From Duganella sp. BJB480 (GTDB lineage Bacteria; Pseudomonadota; Gammaproteobacteria; Burkholderiales; Burkholderiaceae_D), in the NCBI GenBank assembly GCA_003416985.1, contig QVIN01000017.1:1-64000 (forward strand): a stretch of 64,000 nucleotides of DNA. The letters run 5' to 3'. Positions 16,236 through 24,788 of the stretch are shown here, one piece after another (within the stretch, counting starts at the first letter, position 1; each line of letters begins with the position of its first letter). The notes beneath the pieces were generated by a model. That model had not been told where the DNA came from and made no database searches. It saw only the letters and a program-made list of their open reading frames with translations. Position numbers and translations under genes: made by a program.

Positions 16236-17150
16236 ATGACACACACACTGGCAGCAGTATTTGAAACCCGTGCCGAGGCAAACCGAGCCAAGGACGAGCT
16301 GATCCACAGCGGCTACGCCGCCGACAGCATCACCGTGAGCGATTCCGGCAGCGTGGCCGGCACGCCGCGCATCAACGACGACGCCTCCATCCTGCACAGC
16401 ATCAAGCAGATGTTCAGCCAGCTGCTGGGGCGCGAGCACGCGGACCGCCACATCTACGCCGAGGCGCTCAACCGCGGCCACGTGGTGCTGACCATCCAGA
16501 CCCACGGCATGGAGGCGGCCGACCGCGCCGCCGACATCGTCGAGGACTTCAACCCGATCGACATCGACGAGCACGAGACCATGTGGCGCGCCAGCGGCTG
16601 GACCGGCGGCGAGCTGCTGCGCAGCGGCGGCGCGCCGCAGACCGCGCTGGGCGCGCAGCAAAGCGCGCCCGAGCAGCACGGCATCCGCCCGCGCGAGGAG
16701 GCGGTGGACTTCGCCCGCTCCGAGCAGGGTTCGCTGACGCAGGGCTCGATGCAGCGCGGCGAGGCGGCGGCGCCCAGCCTGACCGGCGTGAACACGCCGA
16801 TCTCCGAACAAAGCACCGTGCAGCGCAGCGGCATGCGTATCTATCCGAGCGCGTCCGTGCCCAACCAGGACAGCCTGGACATCCTGCGCGGCGACGACAG
16901 CGGGGACGACGCCGAATACTTCCGTTCGCATTGGGAAAAGACGCTTTCATACACCGGCAACACCTACCAGGAATTCGATCCGGCCTACCGCTACGGCGAA
17001 TCGATGGCCGGCAGTCCCGGCTACCGCGACAAGCCATGGGAAGAAGTCGAACCCGAGCTGCGCAGCGGCTGGGAAAGCCGGCACGCGCAATCGAGCTGGG
17101 AAAAGTTCAAGGAAGCCGTGCGCGCCGGCTGGGAGCGCGTGACGAAGTAG
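16236..17150 (+). CDS. Stress-type protein with N-terminal YflT-like domain
   Basis: 304 residues. The N-terminus (HTLAAVFETRAEANRAKDELIHSGYAADSITV) resembles the YflT/general-stress fold, followed by an acidic HIYAEALNRGHVVLTIQT segment. The middle (about 120-210) is low-complexity. The C-terminal part contains FRSHWEKTLSYTGNTYQEFDPAYRYGES and ends in WEKFKEAVRAGWERVTK, a repeat-like aromatic tail often seen in CsbD-like stress proteins. Role: probably stress protection, not proved. Confidence 0.7.
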   Translation: MTHTLAAVFETRAEANRAKDELIHSGYAADSITVSDSGSVAGTPRINDDASILHSIKQMFSQLLGREHADRHIYAEALNRGHVVLTIQTHGMEAADRAADIVEDFNPIDIDEHETMWRASGWTGGELLRSGGAPQTALGAQQSAPEQHGIRPREEAVDFARSEQGSLTQGSMQRGEAAAPSLTGVNTPISEQSTVQRSGMRIYPSASVPNQDSLDILRGDDSGDDAEYFRSHWEKTLSYTGNTYQEFDPAYRYGESMAGSPGYRDKPWEEVEPELRSGWESRHAQSSWEKFKEAVRAGWERVTK

Positions 17151-17212
17151 GCCGCACGCCGGCCCGCTGAAGGCGGTACACTGGTTTCTCACGGAAGCCA
17201 GGAGTAAAAATT

Positions 17213-17824
17213 TTGCACAAAAACACCAGTCTTGGATATTGGACCAGAGGCGCAGCCTTACTTGTTCTGCTGCTCGCGGGCGGGATCGCTGGCGCGCAGG
17301 ACAAATCCGGCGAGCGCCTCGACCAGGTTGCCGCGCGCGGCGAGAACCTGGCCCAACTGGAGCCGTTGAGGCTCGCCATCGATCAACGTTTGTTGCTGGC
17401 ACAAGGCGTCGCACGCGCCAAATGGAATGCGCGGGCGCAGGTCGAAGATCTGCCGCGTGAAGCGCAGGTCATCCGCGCCGCCGTCGAGCAGGGCGCCGCG
17501 CTGGGCTTGCCGGGCGGCTGGGTCGAGGCCGTGTTCCGTGCCCAGATCGAAGCATCCAAAACCGTGCAGAGGGAATTGTTCGCCCAATGGCGCGCGCAAC
17601 AGGTGGATCACTTCGCCGACGCGCCCGACCTGGCGAAGACCGTACGCCCCGAGCTCGACCGCCTCACCGCGCAGATCTTACGCTCCATGCTGGACAACCA
17701 GTCCGCGCTGCGCGACCCTGCGCGCAAATCCGACGTGGCACGCGCCCTCGGTGCGCTTGAGGCAAGAACCCTCAGCCCCGCAGCGGCCGAACAGGCGCTG
17801 GCGCCGTTTCAATCTCAGCAATAG
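17213..17824 (+). CDS. Secreted chorismate mutase, AroQ-gamma type
   Basis: 203 residues from a TTG start at 17213 preceded by aggag at 17200-17204. A signal peptide (LLVLLLAGGIAGAQ) precedes an all-helical AroQ domain: LRLAIDQRLLLAQGVARAKWN, DLPREAQVIRAA, WVEAVFRAQIEASKTVQRELFAQW, which matches the *AroQ exported class. It converts chorismate to prephenate in the periplasm; the reason for an exported form is not known. No shikimate-pathway neighbour is present. Confidence 0.85.
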   Translation: MHKNTSLGYWTRGAALLVLLLAGGIAGAQDKSGERLDQVAARGENLAQLEPLRLAIDQRLLLAQGVARAKWNARAQVEDLPREAQVIRAAVEQGAALGLPGGWVEAVFRAQIEASKTVQRELFAQWRAQQVDHFADAPDLAKTVRPELDRLTAQILRSMLDNQSALRDPARKSDVARALGALEARTLSPAAAEQALAPFQSQQ

Positions 17825-17946
17825 TGTTGCGCCTCGCGGCGTTGCGTAGTGCAAGCTGCAAGGCGATTGTTGAAGATCAAAAGCGCGACAAGCGGGCATG
17901 ACATCATCGGCAACCTGTGCGGTAAAAAACTGCGAGGGATGCCACG

Positions 17947-19785
17947 ATGGAAAAGCTGTTGCCTTACTTCGAACGCGAACTAAGCATGCTGCGCCGCTCC
18001 GGCGCCGAGTTTGCAAGTCGCTATCCCAAGTTGGCAGGCAGCTTGCAAATGAGTGGAGAGACCTGCGCCGATCCGCATGTCGAACGCCTGATCCAGGCCT
18101 CCGCCTTCCTCAACGCCCGCACCGCCAAGCTGCTCGACGACGGCTACGCCAACTTCACCGAAGCGCTGCTGGGCATGCTGTACCCGCACTACCTGCGGCC
18201 GATACCGTCCTGCTCCATCGCCCACGTCGACTACGGCGGCGCGTCCGGCAACGTTGTCACCAGCGTCACCGTGCTGCCGCGCGGCACGGCGTTGAAGTCG
18301 CTGGGACGCGGCGCCATCAGCTGCCGCTTTCGCAGCGTCTACGATGTGACGGTGGCGCCGGTGGCCATCTGCGCCGCCTGGTTCGAGCCCTACATCCAGG
18401 CGCCCTCGACCCTGCCGCTGCCGGCCGAGGCCGGCTCCGCGATCTGCATCACCATCGACAGCACGGCCACCGCGCGCGGCCTGGCCTCGCTGGAGCTGTC
18501 GACCCTGCGCGTCTTCATCGACTGCGACGCCTCGCTGCGGGCCGCCTTGCGGGACATGCTCTTCATGCGCGCGGCCTGCGCCTGCGTGGAGGCCAACGGC
18601 CAGTGGCGCCTGCTGGACGGCATGCCGATCGCCCCAGCAGGCTTCGCCGCCGAGGACGCGCTGCTGCCGGCCGCCGCCTCGGAGCACAGCGCCTACCGGC
18701 TGCTGAGCGAGTACTTCGCCTTCCCTGAGAAATTCGACTTCTTCGACATCGACCTGTCCGCCTTGCTCGCCGCCAGCCCGGCCGATTGTTCGCGGCTGAC
18801 GCTGCGCATCGCCCTGGCCGACGTGCGGCCCGACGCACCGGCCGCGCGCATCCTGCGCACGCTGTCGGCGGAGCACCTGCTGCTCGGCTGCACGCCCGTG
18901 ATCAACCTCTACCAGCAGGCGGCCACGCCGATCCGCGTCGACCACCGCCGCAGCAGCTACCCGCTGATGCCGGACGAAATGCCAGGCAACGCCTGCGAGA
19001 TCTACAGCATCGACACCGTGCAGCTGCTGCGCAAAGCGCCGCAGGGCAATTCGCTCACCGAATTCTTCCCCTACTACTCGCTGCGCCACGGCGAGCAGGA
19101 CAGCCGCAAAGGCCACTACTGGCTGGCCCACCGCGACGAGGAACTGGCCGACGCCGAAGCCGGCCACGAATACACGCTCGCGCTGCTGGATCGCGACTTC
19201 TCCCCGCTGACATTGGACGAAGGCACGGCGTCGGTGCGCCTCACCTGCACCAACCGCAACCTGCCGCACGGCCTGCCCTACGGCCGCGCGGCCGGCGACC
19301 TCAGCGCCGAAGCGGCCATCGGCGGCTTCCCGATCCGCCTGCTGCGGCGGCCGACGCTGTCCTGGCGCCAGCCGGCCGGCGCCAACCGATGGGGACTGAT
19401 CGCGCAGCTGGCCCTGAACCACCGCTCGCTCACGCAGGAAGGCCTGCCGGCGCTGACCGCGATGCTGCGCCTGTACGCCCAGCAGGACAGCGCCGTCTCG
19501 CAGCGGCAGATCGACGGCGTGATGGCGCTGTCGCAGCAGCCGGCCACCGCCTGGGTGCGGCAGGCGCGCGGCAAGGCCTACCTGCGCGGCGTGGAAGTGC
19601 GCGTGTCGCTGGACGAGGAGGCGTATGCCGGCACCGGCGTGCACGCCTTCGCGCAAGTGCTCGACCACCTGTTCGGCCTGCATGTGCACTTGAACAGCTT
19701 CACGCAACTGGTCGTGCTGTCCCACGGAAGCGGAAAGGAGTTGCTGCGATGCCTGCCTCGCAACGGCGCACTGACGCTGGCTTGA
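17947..19785 (+). CDS. tssF: Type VI secretion baseplate subunit TssF
   Basis: 612 residues, normal for the family. The N-terminus (LLPYFERELSMLRRSGAEFASRYPKLAG) and DPHVERLIQASAFLNAR are diagnostic of TssF/ImpG/VasA. It forms the baseplate wedge with TssG, TssE and TssK. The tssG start lies inside its 3' end (37-bp overlap) with ggaaaggag upstream, showing coupling. Other T6SS core genes (tssB, tssC, hcp, clpV) are not in the window; upstream is chorismate mutase, so either the locus is split or it starts here. Confidence 0.93.
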   Translation: MEKLLPYFERELSMLRRSGAEFASRYPKLAGSLQMSGETCADPHVERLIQASAFLNARTAKLLDDGYANFTEALLGMLYPHYLRPIPSCSIAHVDYGGASGNVVTSVTVLPRGTALKSLGRGAISCRFRSVYDVTVAPVAICAAWFEPYIQAPSTLPLPAEAGSAICITIDSTATARGLASLELSTLRVFIDCDASLRAALRDMLFMRAACACVEANGQWRLLDGMPIAPAGFAAEDALLPAAASEHSAYRLLSEYFAFPEKFDFFDIDLSALLAASPADCSRLTLRIALADVRPDAPAARILRTLSAEHLLLGCTPVINLYQQAATPIRVDHRRSSYPLMPDEMPGNACEIYSIDTVQLLRKAPQGNSLTEFFPYYSLRHGEQDSRKGHYWLAHRDEELADAEAGHEYTLALLDRDFSPLTLDEGTASVRLTCTNRNLPHGLPYGRAAGDLSAEAAIGGFPIRLLRRPTLSWRQPAGANRWGLIAQLALNHRSLTQEGLPALTAMLRLYAQQDSAVSQRQIDGVMALSQQPATAWVRQARGKAYLRGVEVRVSLDEEAYAGTGVHAFAQVLDHLFGLHVHLNSFTQLVVLSHGSGKELLRCLPRNGALTLA

Positions 19786-20705
19786 TCGATGTGCTGCTGG
19801 CCGAGCCGCACGGCTTCGAGTTCTTCCAGGCGGTGCGCCTGATCGAGCAGTCGCGGCCGCCGCGCCGGCTGCGCTACCGCAACCGGCTGTCGCTGGCCTT
19901 CCCGCCGAACCAGATCGAGAACATCAGCAACGACGGCAACGACGTGGTGCGCCTCACGCCCGCCTTCATGGGCCTGCTGGGCAGCCACGGCGCGCTGCCG
20001 TTGCACTACTCCGAGCGCATCAACCGCCACGAAAGAACCAGCAACGACGGCGGCCCGCGCGCCTTCCTGGACATGCTGTCGCACCGGCCGCTGTGCATGT
20101 TCTACCAGGCATGGGCCAAGCACCGGCCGGAATGCATGACGGCGGCGGATGGCGGCGACGGTTTTCTCGTGATGCTGCTTGCGCTGTCCGGCGCGCAAGC
20201 CGACGGATCCGTCGACCGCGAGACGCTGGCGCGCTACGCGATGCAGCTCCGCAGCCGCAGCGCATCGGCGCCGCTGATGGCGGGCATCTACTCGGAGTAC
20301 TTCAACGTCCGCGTCGTGGTCGAGCAGCTGGTGGGGCAATGGCAAGCGCTGCCGGCTGCGGACCAGGCGCGGCTGGGCGTGGCGCACGTCGACCTGGGCG
20401 CGGGCGTGATGCTGGGCCAGCGTACCTACGGCTGCGACGCGCGGGTGCGCCTGCACATCGGCCCGCTGGACCGGGCGCTGTATGAGGACTTCCTGCCCGG
20501 GCACAGCGCCGCGCGGCGGCTGGAAGCGATGCTGGGCCTGCACTGCGGCGTGGGCATGACATATGAAGTCCACCTGATCCAGCGGGCGGAAGACATCTCC
20601 GCGCTGAGCCTGGATGGCGGAAGCAGGCTGGGCGTCAATGCCCGCCTGGTGGACGGGCCGTCGGACCGGGACCGGGAAGAGTTGATGTACCTGCTGCATA
20701 TCTGA
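19749..20705 (+). CDS. tssG: Type VI secretion baseplate subunit TssG
   Basis: 318 residues from the ATG at 19749, chosen for the ggaaaggag site and because the family starts at this point (LLAEPHGFEFFQAVRLIEQ). FPPNQIENI, RLTPAFMGLLGSHGALPLHYSE and LFLGAPAG-like absent; the C-terminal YEVHLIQRAEDISALSLDGG block is as in TssG/ImpH. It binds TssF in the baseplate wedge. The frame is open far upstream inside tssF antisense-free sequence, but that part does not encode TssG. Confidence 0.92.
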   Translation: MPASQRRTDAGLIDVLLAEPHGFEFFQAVRLIEQSRPPRRLRYRNRLSLAFPPNQIENISNDGNDVVRLTPAFMGLLGSHGALPLHYSERINRHERTSNDGGPRAFLDMLSHRPLCMFYQAWAKHRPECMTAADGGDGFLVMLLALSGAQADGSVDRETLARYAMQLRSRSASAPLMAGIYSEYFNVRVVVEQLVGQWQALPAADQARLGVAHVDLGAGVMLGQRTYGCDARVRLHIGPLDRALYEDFLPGHSAARRLEAMLGLHCGVGMTYEVHLIQRAEDISALSLDGGSRLGVNARLVDGPSDRDREELMYLLHI

Positions 20706-20714
20706 GGAGCGATT

Positions 20715-23354
20715 GTGGAAAGCGATAACGACTTTTTCAGCTTCATGGGCCTGGCCAAGGAACTCGTGACCAGCAACCGGCCGTTGCGCCTGCGGCTGGA
20801 CCTGCCGGGCGGCGTCAACGACGACATGCTGCTGCCGCAGCGCGTGTTCGGCTCCGAAACGCTGTGCGGCGGCATCGAATACCGCGTGCTGTGCGTGTCG
20901 TCCAACGCGCAACTGCCGCTCAAGCAGATGATCGCCGTGCCGGCCGCGCTGGACTTCGTCACCGACCAGGGCGACCTGCGCAGCGTGTGCGGCATCGTCA
21001 CCGAGGCCTGCTCGGGCGACAGCGACGGCGGCCTGGCGAGCTACCAGCTGGTGCTGCGCGACGCGCTCGCGCTGCTGGAGAAACGCAACAACACGCGCGT
21101 GTTCCGCAACATGGATGAAGTGGAGATTGTGCAGCGCATCCTGAACGAATGGCGGCAGAACAGTTCCATCCTGGGCGTGTGCTTCAAGCACGAGCTGGAT
21201 GAATTCTTCACCATCCGCGAATATCCGCAACGCGAATTCACGATGCAGCACAACGAATCGGATGCGGCCTTCATCCGGCGCCTGCTGAAGCGGCGCGGCA
21301 TCGGTTGGTATGTGCGCGCCGTCGGCGGCGAATATCCGGTGCACACGCTGGTGCTGTTCAACAACGCCGACAGCCTGCGCCGCAACGCCGCCGGCACCAT
21401 CCGCTACCACCGCGACGCCGCGACGGAGGAGCGGGACACGATCACCTCCTGGAGCGCGGTGCGCAGCCTGCAAGCCGGCAAGGTGACGCGGCACAGCTGG
21501 GACTATCGCAACCCGCTGGGGCGCGACTTCATGATGGCGGATGTGGACAGCGGCGTGGATCAAGGCCTCCACGGCAACGAACTGGCCGCCAGCCTGGACG
21601 ACTATCAAATCCTGGCACCCCATGCGGGAGACGACAACGAGGACTTGTGCCGCCTCGGCAAGCTGCGCATGAGCCGGCACGATTTCGAGTCGAAGTGCTT
21701 TCATGGCGAAGGCAGCGTGCGCGACCTGTGCGCGGGGGAGTACTTCACGCTGGCCGAGCATCCCGAGGTGGATAGGCACCCGGCCGAGGAGCGGGACTTC
21801 GTCGTCACGGCCTTGCAGGTGAACGCGCAGAACAACCTGCCCAAGGCGCTGGCTGCGCGCGTGGAGAAGCTGTTCGCCCGCAGCCGGTGGATGCAGGGCG
21901 GGCAGGAACTGCAGATGCAGAGGGACGTGGCGGACAAGGTGGCTTCGGGACCGCTGCGCATGCACATCCAGTTCACGGCCGTGCGGCGCGGGGTGATCAT
22001 CGTGCCGGCCTACGACCCGCGCACCGACCTGCCGCAGGCGCTGATGCAAAGCGCGATCGTGGTCGGCCCGAAGGGGGAGGAAGTCCACTGCGACAAGCTG
22101 GGCCGGGTGAAGATACGCTTCCCCGGCACGCGCGCGGTTGACCACGAGCAGGCCGCCGGCATCGGCGCATCCGATTCCGACAGGGATTCAGCCTGGGTCC
22201 GCGTGGCGTCGAACTGGGCCGGCAACGGCCCAGGCAGTCTGCAGCAATGCGGCACTGTCGCCTTGCCGCGCGTGGGGACCGAGGTGCTGGTCAACTTCCT
22301 CGGCGGCGATCCGGACAAGCCGGTGATCGTCGGGCAGCTCTACAACCAGCAGGCGCAGCCGGCAGCGCTGAGCAATGCCGGCGATCTGCCGGGTAACCGT
22401 TACCTCTCCGGCATCAAGAGCCGCGAGATCAAAGGCACACGTGGCAACCAACTGCGGTTGGATGACACCAACGGCCAGATCAGTGCGCAACTATCCAGTG
22501 ACCACGGCGAGTCGCAACTCAATCTGGGCTTCCTTACAAAAACGCGCACGCAAGGGTATGGTGATGAGAGAGGGCAAGGGGCAGAGTTGCGCAGTGCCCA
22601 GAAGGTCGCAATACGAGGAGCTGAGGGCGTTCTTATAGCTGCGGCAGCCGGCAATGGAGCAGAAGGCCCGCTTTTGGAGCGTAATGAGCTGCTACGTGTT
22701 TTGGAAATGTCAAAAACGTTGGTAGGGCAATTGTCCAAACTGGCGGAGCAACACGCAAAGGATAAGGCAGTAGGTCCTGCGCTCGGTCAGCTTATTGAGT
22801 CCCTGGAAAAATTTGATGTGAAATCTGCAGCTATGGTTGCGCTGAGCGGCCCGGCAGGCCTTGTTTTCGGCAGCAGTGAGAACGTCGCGCTGGGAGCCGC
22901 GACTGATATCGACATCATGAGTGCCGAAGCAACCCGTTTCACCGCAGGAGGCGTGGCCACACTACGTGCAGCATCTGGCATAAGTCTATTTTCTAATGAC
23001 GAGGGCATCAAGGCGACAGCTGCCGCTGGCAAGATAAATATGCAAGCCCAGGATGATGGGATAGAAATTTTAGCTCAACGGGTATTGGACATTATTAGCA
23101 ACACCGACTGGATCAACATTAAAGCAAAAAAAGGAATACGCATTAACGGTGGCGGAAGCGAATTAGAGCTCACCTCCTCGGGGATCATAGGGTTCACTGG
23201 CGGGAATCATCATATAAATGCTGCGGACCACCAGACTCTTCCTGCCAAGAACAGGCCTATGGAATTTTCGGAAAATATCAAACACCATGATATATGCATC
23301 CCGTGCCTGTTAATTTCAGCTCAAGCCCATAGCCCTTTTGCAAAACCTCTATGA
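20715..23354 (+). CDS. vgrG: Type VI secretion spike protein VgrG with DUF2345 tail
   Basis: 879 residues from a GTG start with gaggagc upstream. The gp27-like part (FGSETLCGGIEYRVLCVSS, GIVTEACSGDSDGG, REFTMQHNESDAAFIRRLLKRRGIGW shown in part) is followed by the gp5/OB region (VRVASNWAGNGPGSLQQCG, GTEVLVNFLGGDPDKPVIVG) and a DUF2345 extension with beta-repeat character (residues about 610-860). GC content falls sharply from about 22,500 onward, so the tail and cargo were probably acquired together. The stop overlaps the next start (ATGA). Confidence 0.93.
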   Translation: MESDNDFFSFMGLAKELVTSNRPLRLRLDLPGGVNDDMLLPQRVFGSETLCGGIEYRVLCVSSNAQLPLKQMIAVPAALDFVTDQGDLRSVCGIVTEACSGDSDGGLASYQLVLRDALALLEKRNNTRVFRNMDEVEIVQRILNEWRQNSSILGVCFKHELDEFFTIREYPQREFTMQHNESDAAFIRRLLKRRGIGWYVRAVGGEYPVHTLVLFNNADSLRRNAAGTIRYHRDAATEERDTITSWSAVRSLQAGKVTRHSWDYRNPLGRDFMMADVDSGVDQGLHGNELAASLDDYQILAPHAGDDNEDLCRLGKLRMSRHDFESKCFHGEGSVRDLCAGEYFTLAEHPEVDRHPAEERDFVVTALQVNAQNNLPKALAARVEKLFARSRWMQGGQELQMQRDVADKVASGPLRMHIQFTAVRRGVIIVPAYDPRTDLPQALMQSAIVVGPKGEEVHCDKLGRVKIRFPGTRAVDHEQAAGIGASDSDRDSAWVRVASNWAGNGPGSLQQCGTVALPRVGTEVLVNFLGGDPDKPVIVGQLYNQQAQPAALSNAGDLPGNRYLSGIKSREIKGTRGNQLRLDDTNGQISAQLSSDHGESQLNLGFLTKTRTQGYGDERGQGAELRSAQKVAIRGAEGVLIAAAAGNGAEGPLLERNELLRVLEMSKTLVGQLSKLAEQHAKDKAVGPALGQLIESLEKFDVKSAAMVALSGPAGLVFGSSENVALGAATDIDIMSAEATRFTAGGVATLRAASGISLFSNDEGIKATAAAGKINMQAQDDGIEILAQRVLDIISNTDWINIKAKKGIRINGGGSELELTSSGIIGFTGGNHHINAADHQTLPAKNRPMEFSENIKHHDICIPCLLISAQAHSPFAKPL

Positions 23355-24160
23355 ATACTTATATTCTCATTGATGGTGCTCTGATAAAGCCTGACGGGAC
23401 AGTGTTTCCTATTCAGGATGATGTATATCCGAGCTGGATGGCCCCCATCTACGGGCGGCGAGCATATTCAGTGACACCAATTGTAATTGATGTTGAGCGA
23501 GCATATGCCGCTCAGGCGATTAGCATAATGATGACAATCGCAAATGTTTGCGATCCACCATTACATGCTTCGTTTATCGATTCAGAGCTGACGTTGGAAG
23601 AGCTCGTGAACCATTTTCAACAATTCACTTACATCTCGACAGAAAAAAACGAACAATTTACTTTGCGTTTCGCCGATTGTCTAGTTCTTTACGCTCTGTC
23701 CCTGCATTTTAATTCTTCGCAGTGGCTGACATTTTCAATGCCAATTCACCGTTGGCGCGTACATCGTAGAGACGGCACCCTCTTCTGCCTTAAAATCGGT
23801 GCCATGCATACTGATCCAGCTCCCGTGCCGCTTTCTTTGTCCGACGAACAATTTCAGAAAATAAACGAGGAGCTAGCAGTCGAACGCCTGATATTTCAGC
23901 TCCGCGCATCTCGCTCTGAAACCCTCGTGGGAATCGACTTCGCCGACATTTTTCAATGGACAAAATCTGCCTACGAGATATGGAAAACGGCTTCGCTAAA
24001 AGATGAGCGGATATTATTGTCTCTTGCACTAGGCGCATTGGCTACACAGGGGAGAATTTTGCGTTTGACGGAGATTGTATATATTCTTGCGGGGCCGTCT
24101 CCAGATATAGTTATTCAAGGTATAAATTCTGCTGTCAAAAGGAATACATTCGAGGAGTAA
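23351..24160 (+). CDS. DUF4123-type T6SS adaptor protein
   Basis: 269 residues, AT-rich. The N-terminal YILIDGALIKP and the placement between vgrG and an effector fit DUF4123 chaperones (Tap/TEC) that load an effector on VgrG. FRFADCLVLYALS and FSMPIHRWRVHRRDGTLFC resemble the LRFYDPRVL and W..RDG features of the family, though loosely. It starts at an ATGA overlap with vgrG. The match is by pattern only, so a divergent adaptor is the careful call. Confidence 0.65.
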   Translation: MNTYILIDGALIKPDGTVFPIQDDVYPSWMAPIYGRRAYSVTPIVIDVERAYAAQAISIMMTIANVCDPPLHASFIDSELTLEELVNHFQQFTYISTEKNEQFTLRFADCLVLYALSLHFNSSQWLTFSMPIHRWRVHRRDGTLFCLKIGAMHTDPAPVPLSLSDEQFQKINEELAVERLIFQLRASRSETLVGIDFADIFQWTKSAYEIWKTASLKDERILLSLALGALATQGRILRLTEIVYILAGPSPDIVIQGINSAVKRNTFEE

Positions 24161-24164
24161 AGCT

Positions 24165-24773
24165 GTGAAGACAAAATTTACTTATCCTCTGCACGAGCAT
24201 TTTCTAAAATTTATTACGGCGTTTATATTCATGATCGCCATTTTTACTTCTCGATTTTCGTGGTGCCATGGAAGTTCCAGTGAATTTTCGTTGGTTGGGG
24301 TAAGTGGGGTCAGCCATCTAGGCTCCCACTTCAATATAACCGGATTCTATATGGATTTAGGTTACTATGGTAATGTTGGTAATGGTACGGGCGGGGGAGG
24401 GATGGATTGCTGCGTGTACATTCCAAAAAATTGGCGCCCCGGATTAAGTGTCGATGTTCGCTGGACAGTTTCAGAATGGGTAAAAATGACTGCGGATCCT
24501 ACTTCTGGGGAAAATGGCAAGACGATTGGGATATATAGGGCACGCGTAAATGTGGAGAGATATTCTTCCGCAGGAACCTTATACGTGCACTTCTTCCCCG
24601 GTGGAAAGGTGCGTGTTGTTTCAAGTGAATTTGGAGCACTTAGTTCCATGCACCCTGTCGTAGAGGGAGATCCTGACGCGCAAAAGAAAGCGACTAGTGG
24701 CCGCAGGGCGTCAACGTCACTGGACGATTTTGAAAAGAAGCTGATCGAAAAAGCTAGAAAAAATAGTCAATGA
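24165..24773 (+). CDS. DUF3304-type protein, possible effector accessory or immunity
   Basis: 202 residues from a GTG with gaggag upstream. A hydrophobic N-terminal segment (FITAFIFMIAIFTSRFSW) suggests export or membrane anchoring. The core with LGYYGNVGNGTGGGGMDCCVYIPKNW is the DUF3304 signature (GGGG-x-x-CC-V-x-x-P-x-x-W). DUF3304 genes commonly lie beside Tle phospholipase effectors, where periplasmic lipoproteins act as immunity proteins. There is no lipobox here, so its exact role is open. Confidence 0.72.
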   Translation: MKTKFTYPLHEHFLKFITAFIFMIAIFTSRFSWCHGSSSEFSLVGVSGVSHLGSHFNITGFYMDLGYYGNVGNGTGGGGMDCCVYIPKNWRPGLSVDVRWTVSEWVKMTADPTSGENGKTIGIYRARVNVERYSSAGTLYVHFFPGGKVRVVSSEFGALSSMHPVVEGDPDAQKKATSGRRASTSLDDFEKKLIEKARKNSQ

Positions 24774-24788
24774 CATCAAGAGGCGAAT

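Noticed and set aside
19578..22145. 855-residue minus-strand ORF across tssF, tssG and vgrG
   Set aside because: Composition typical of antisense reading in GC-rich DNA; the plus strand has T6SS motifs throughout.
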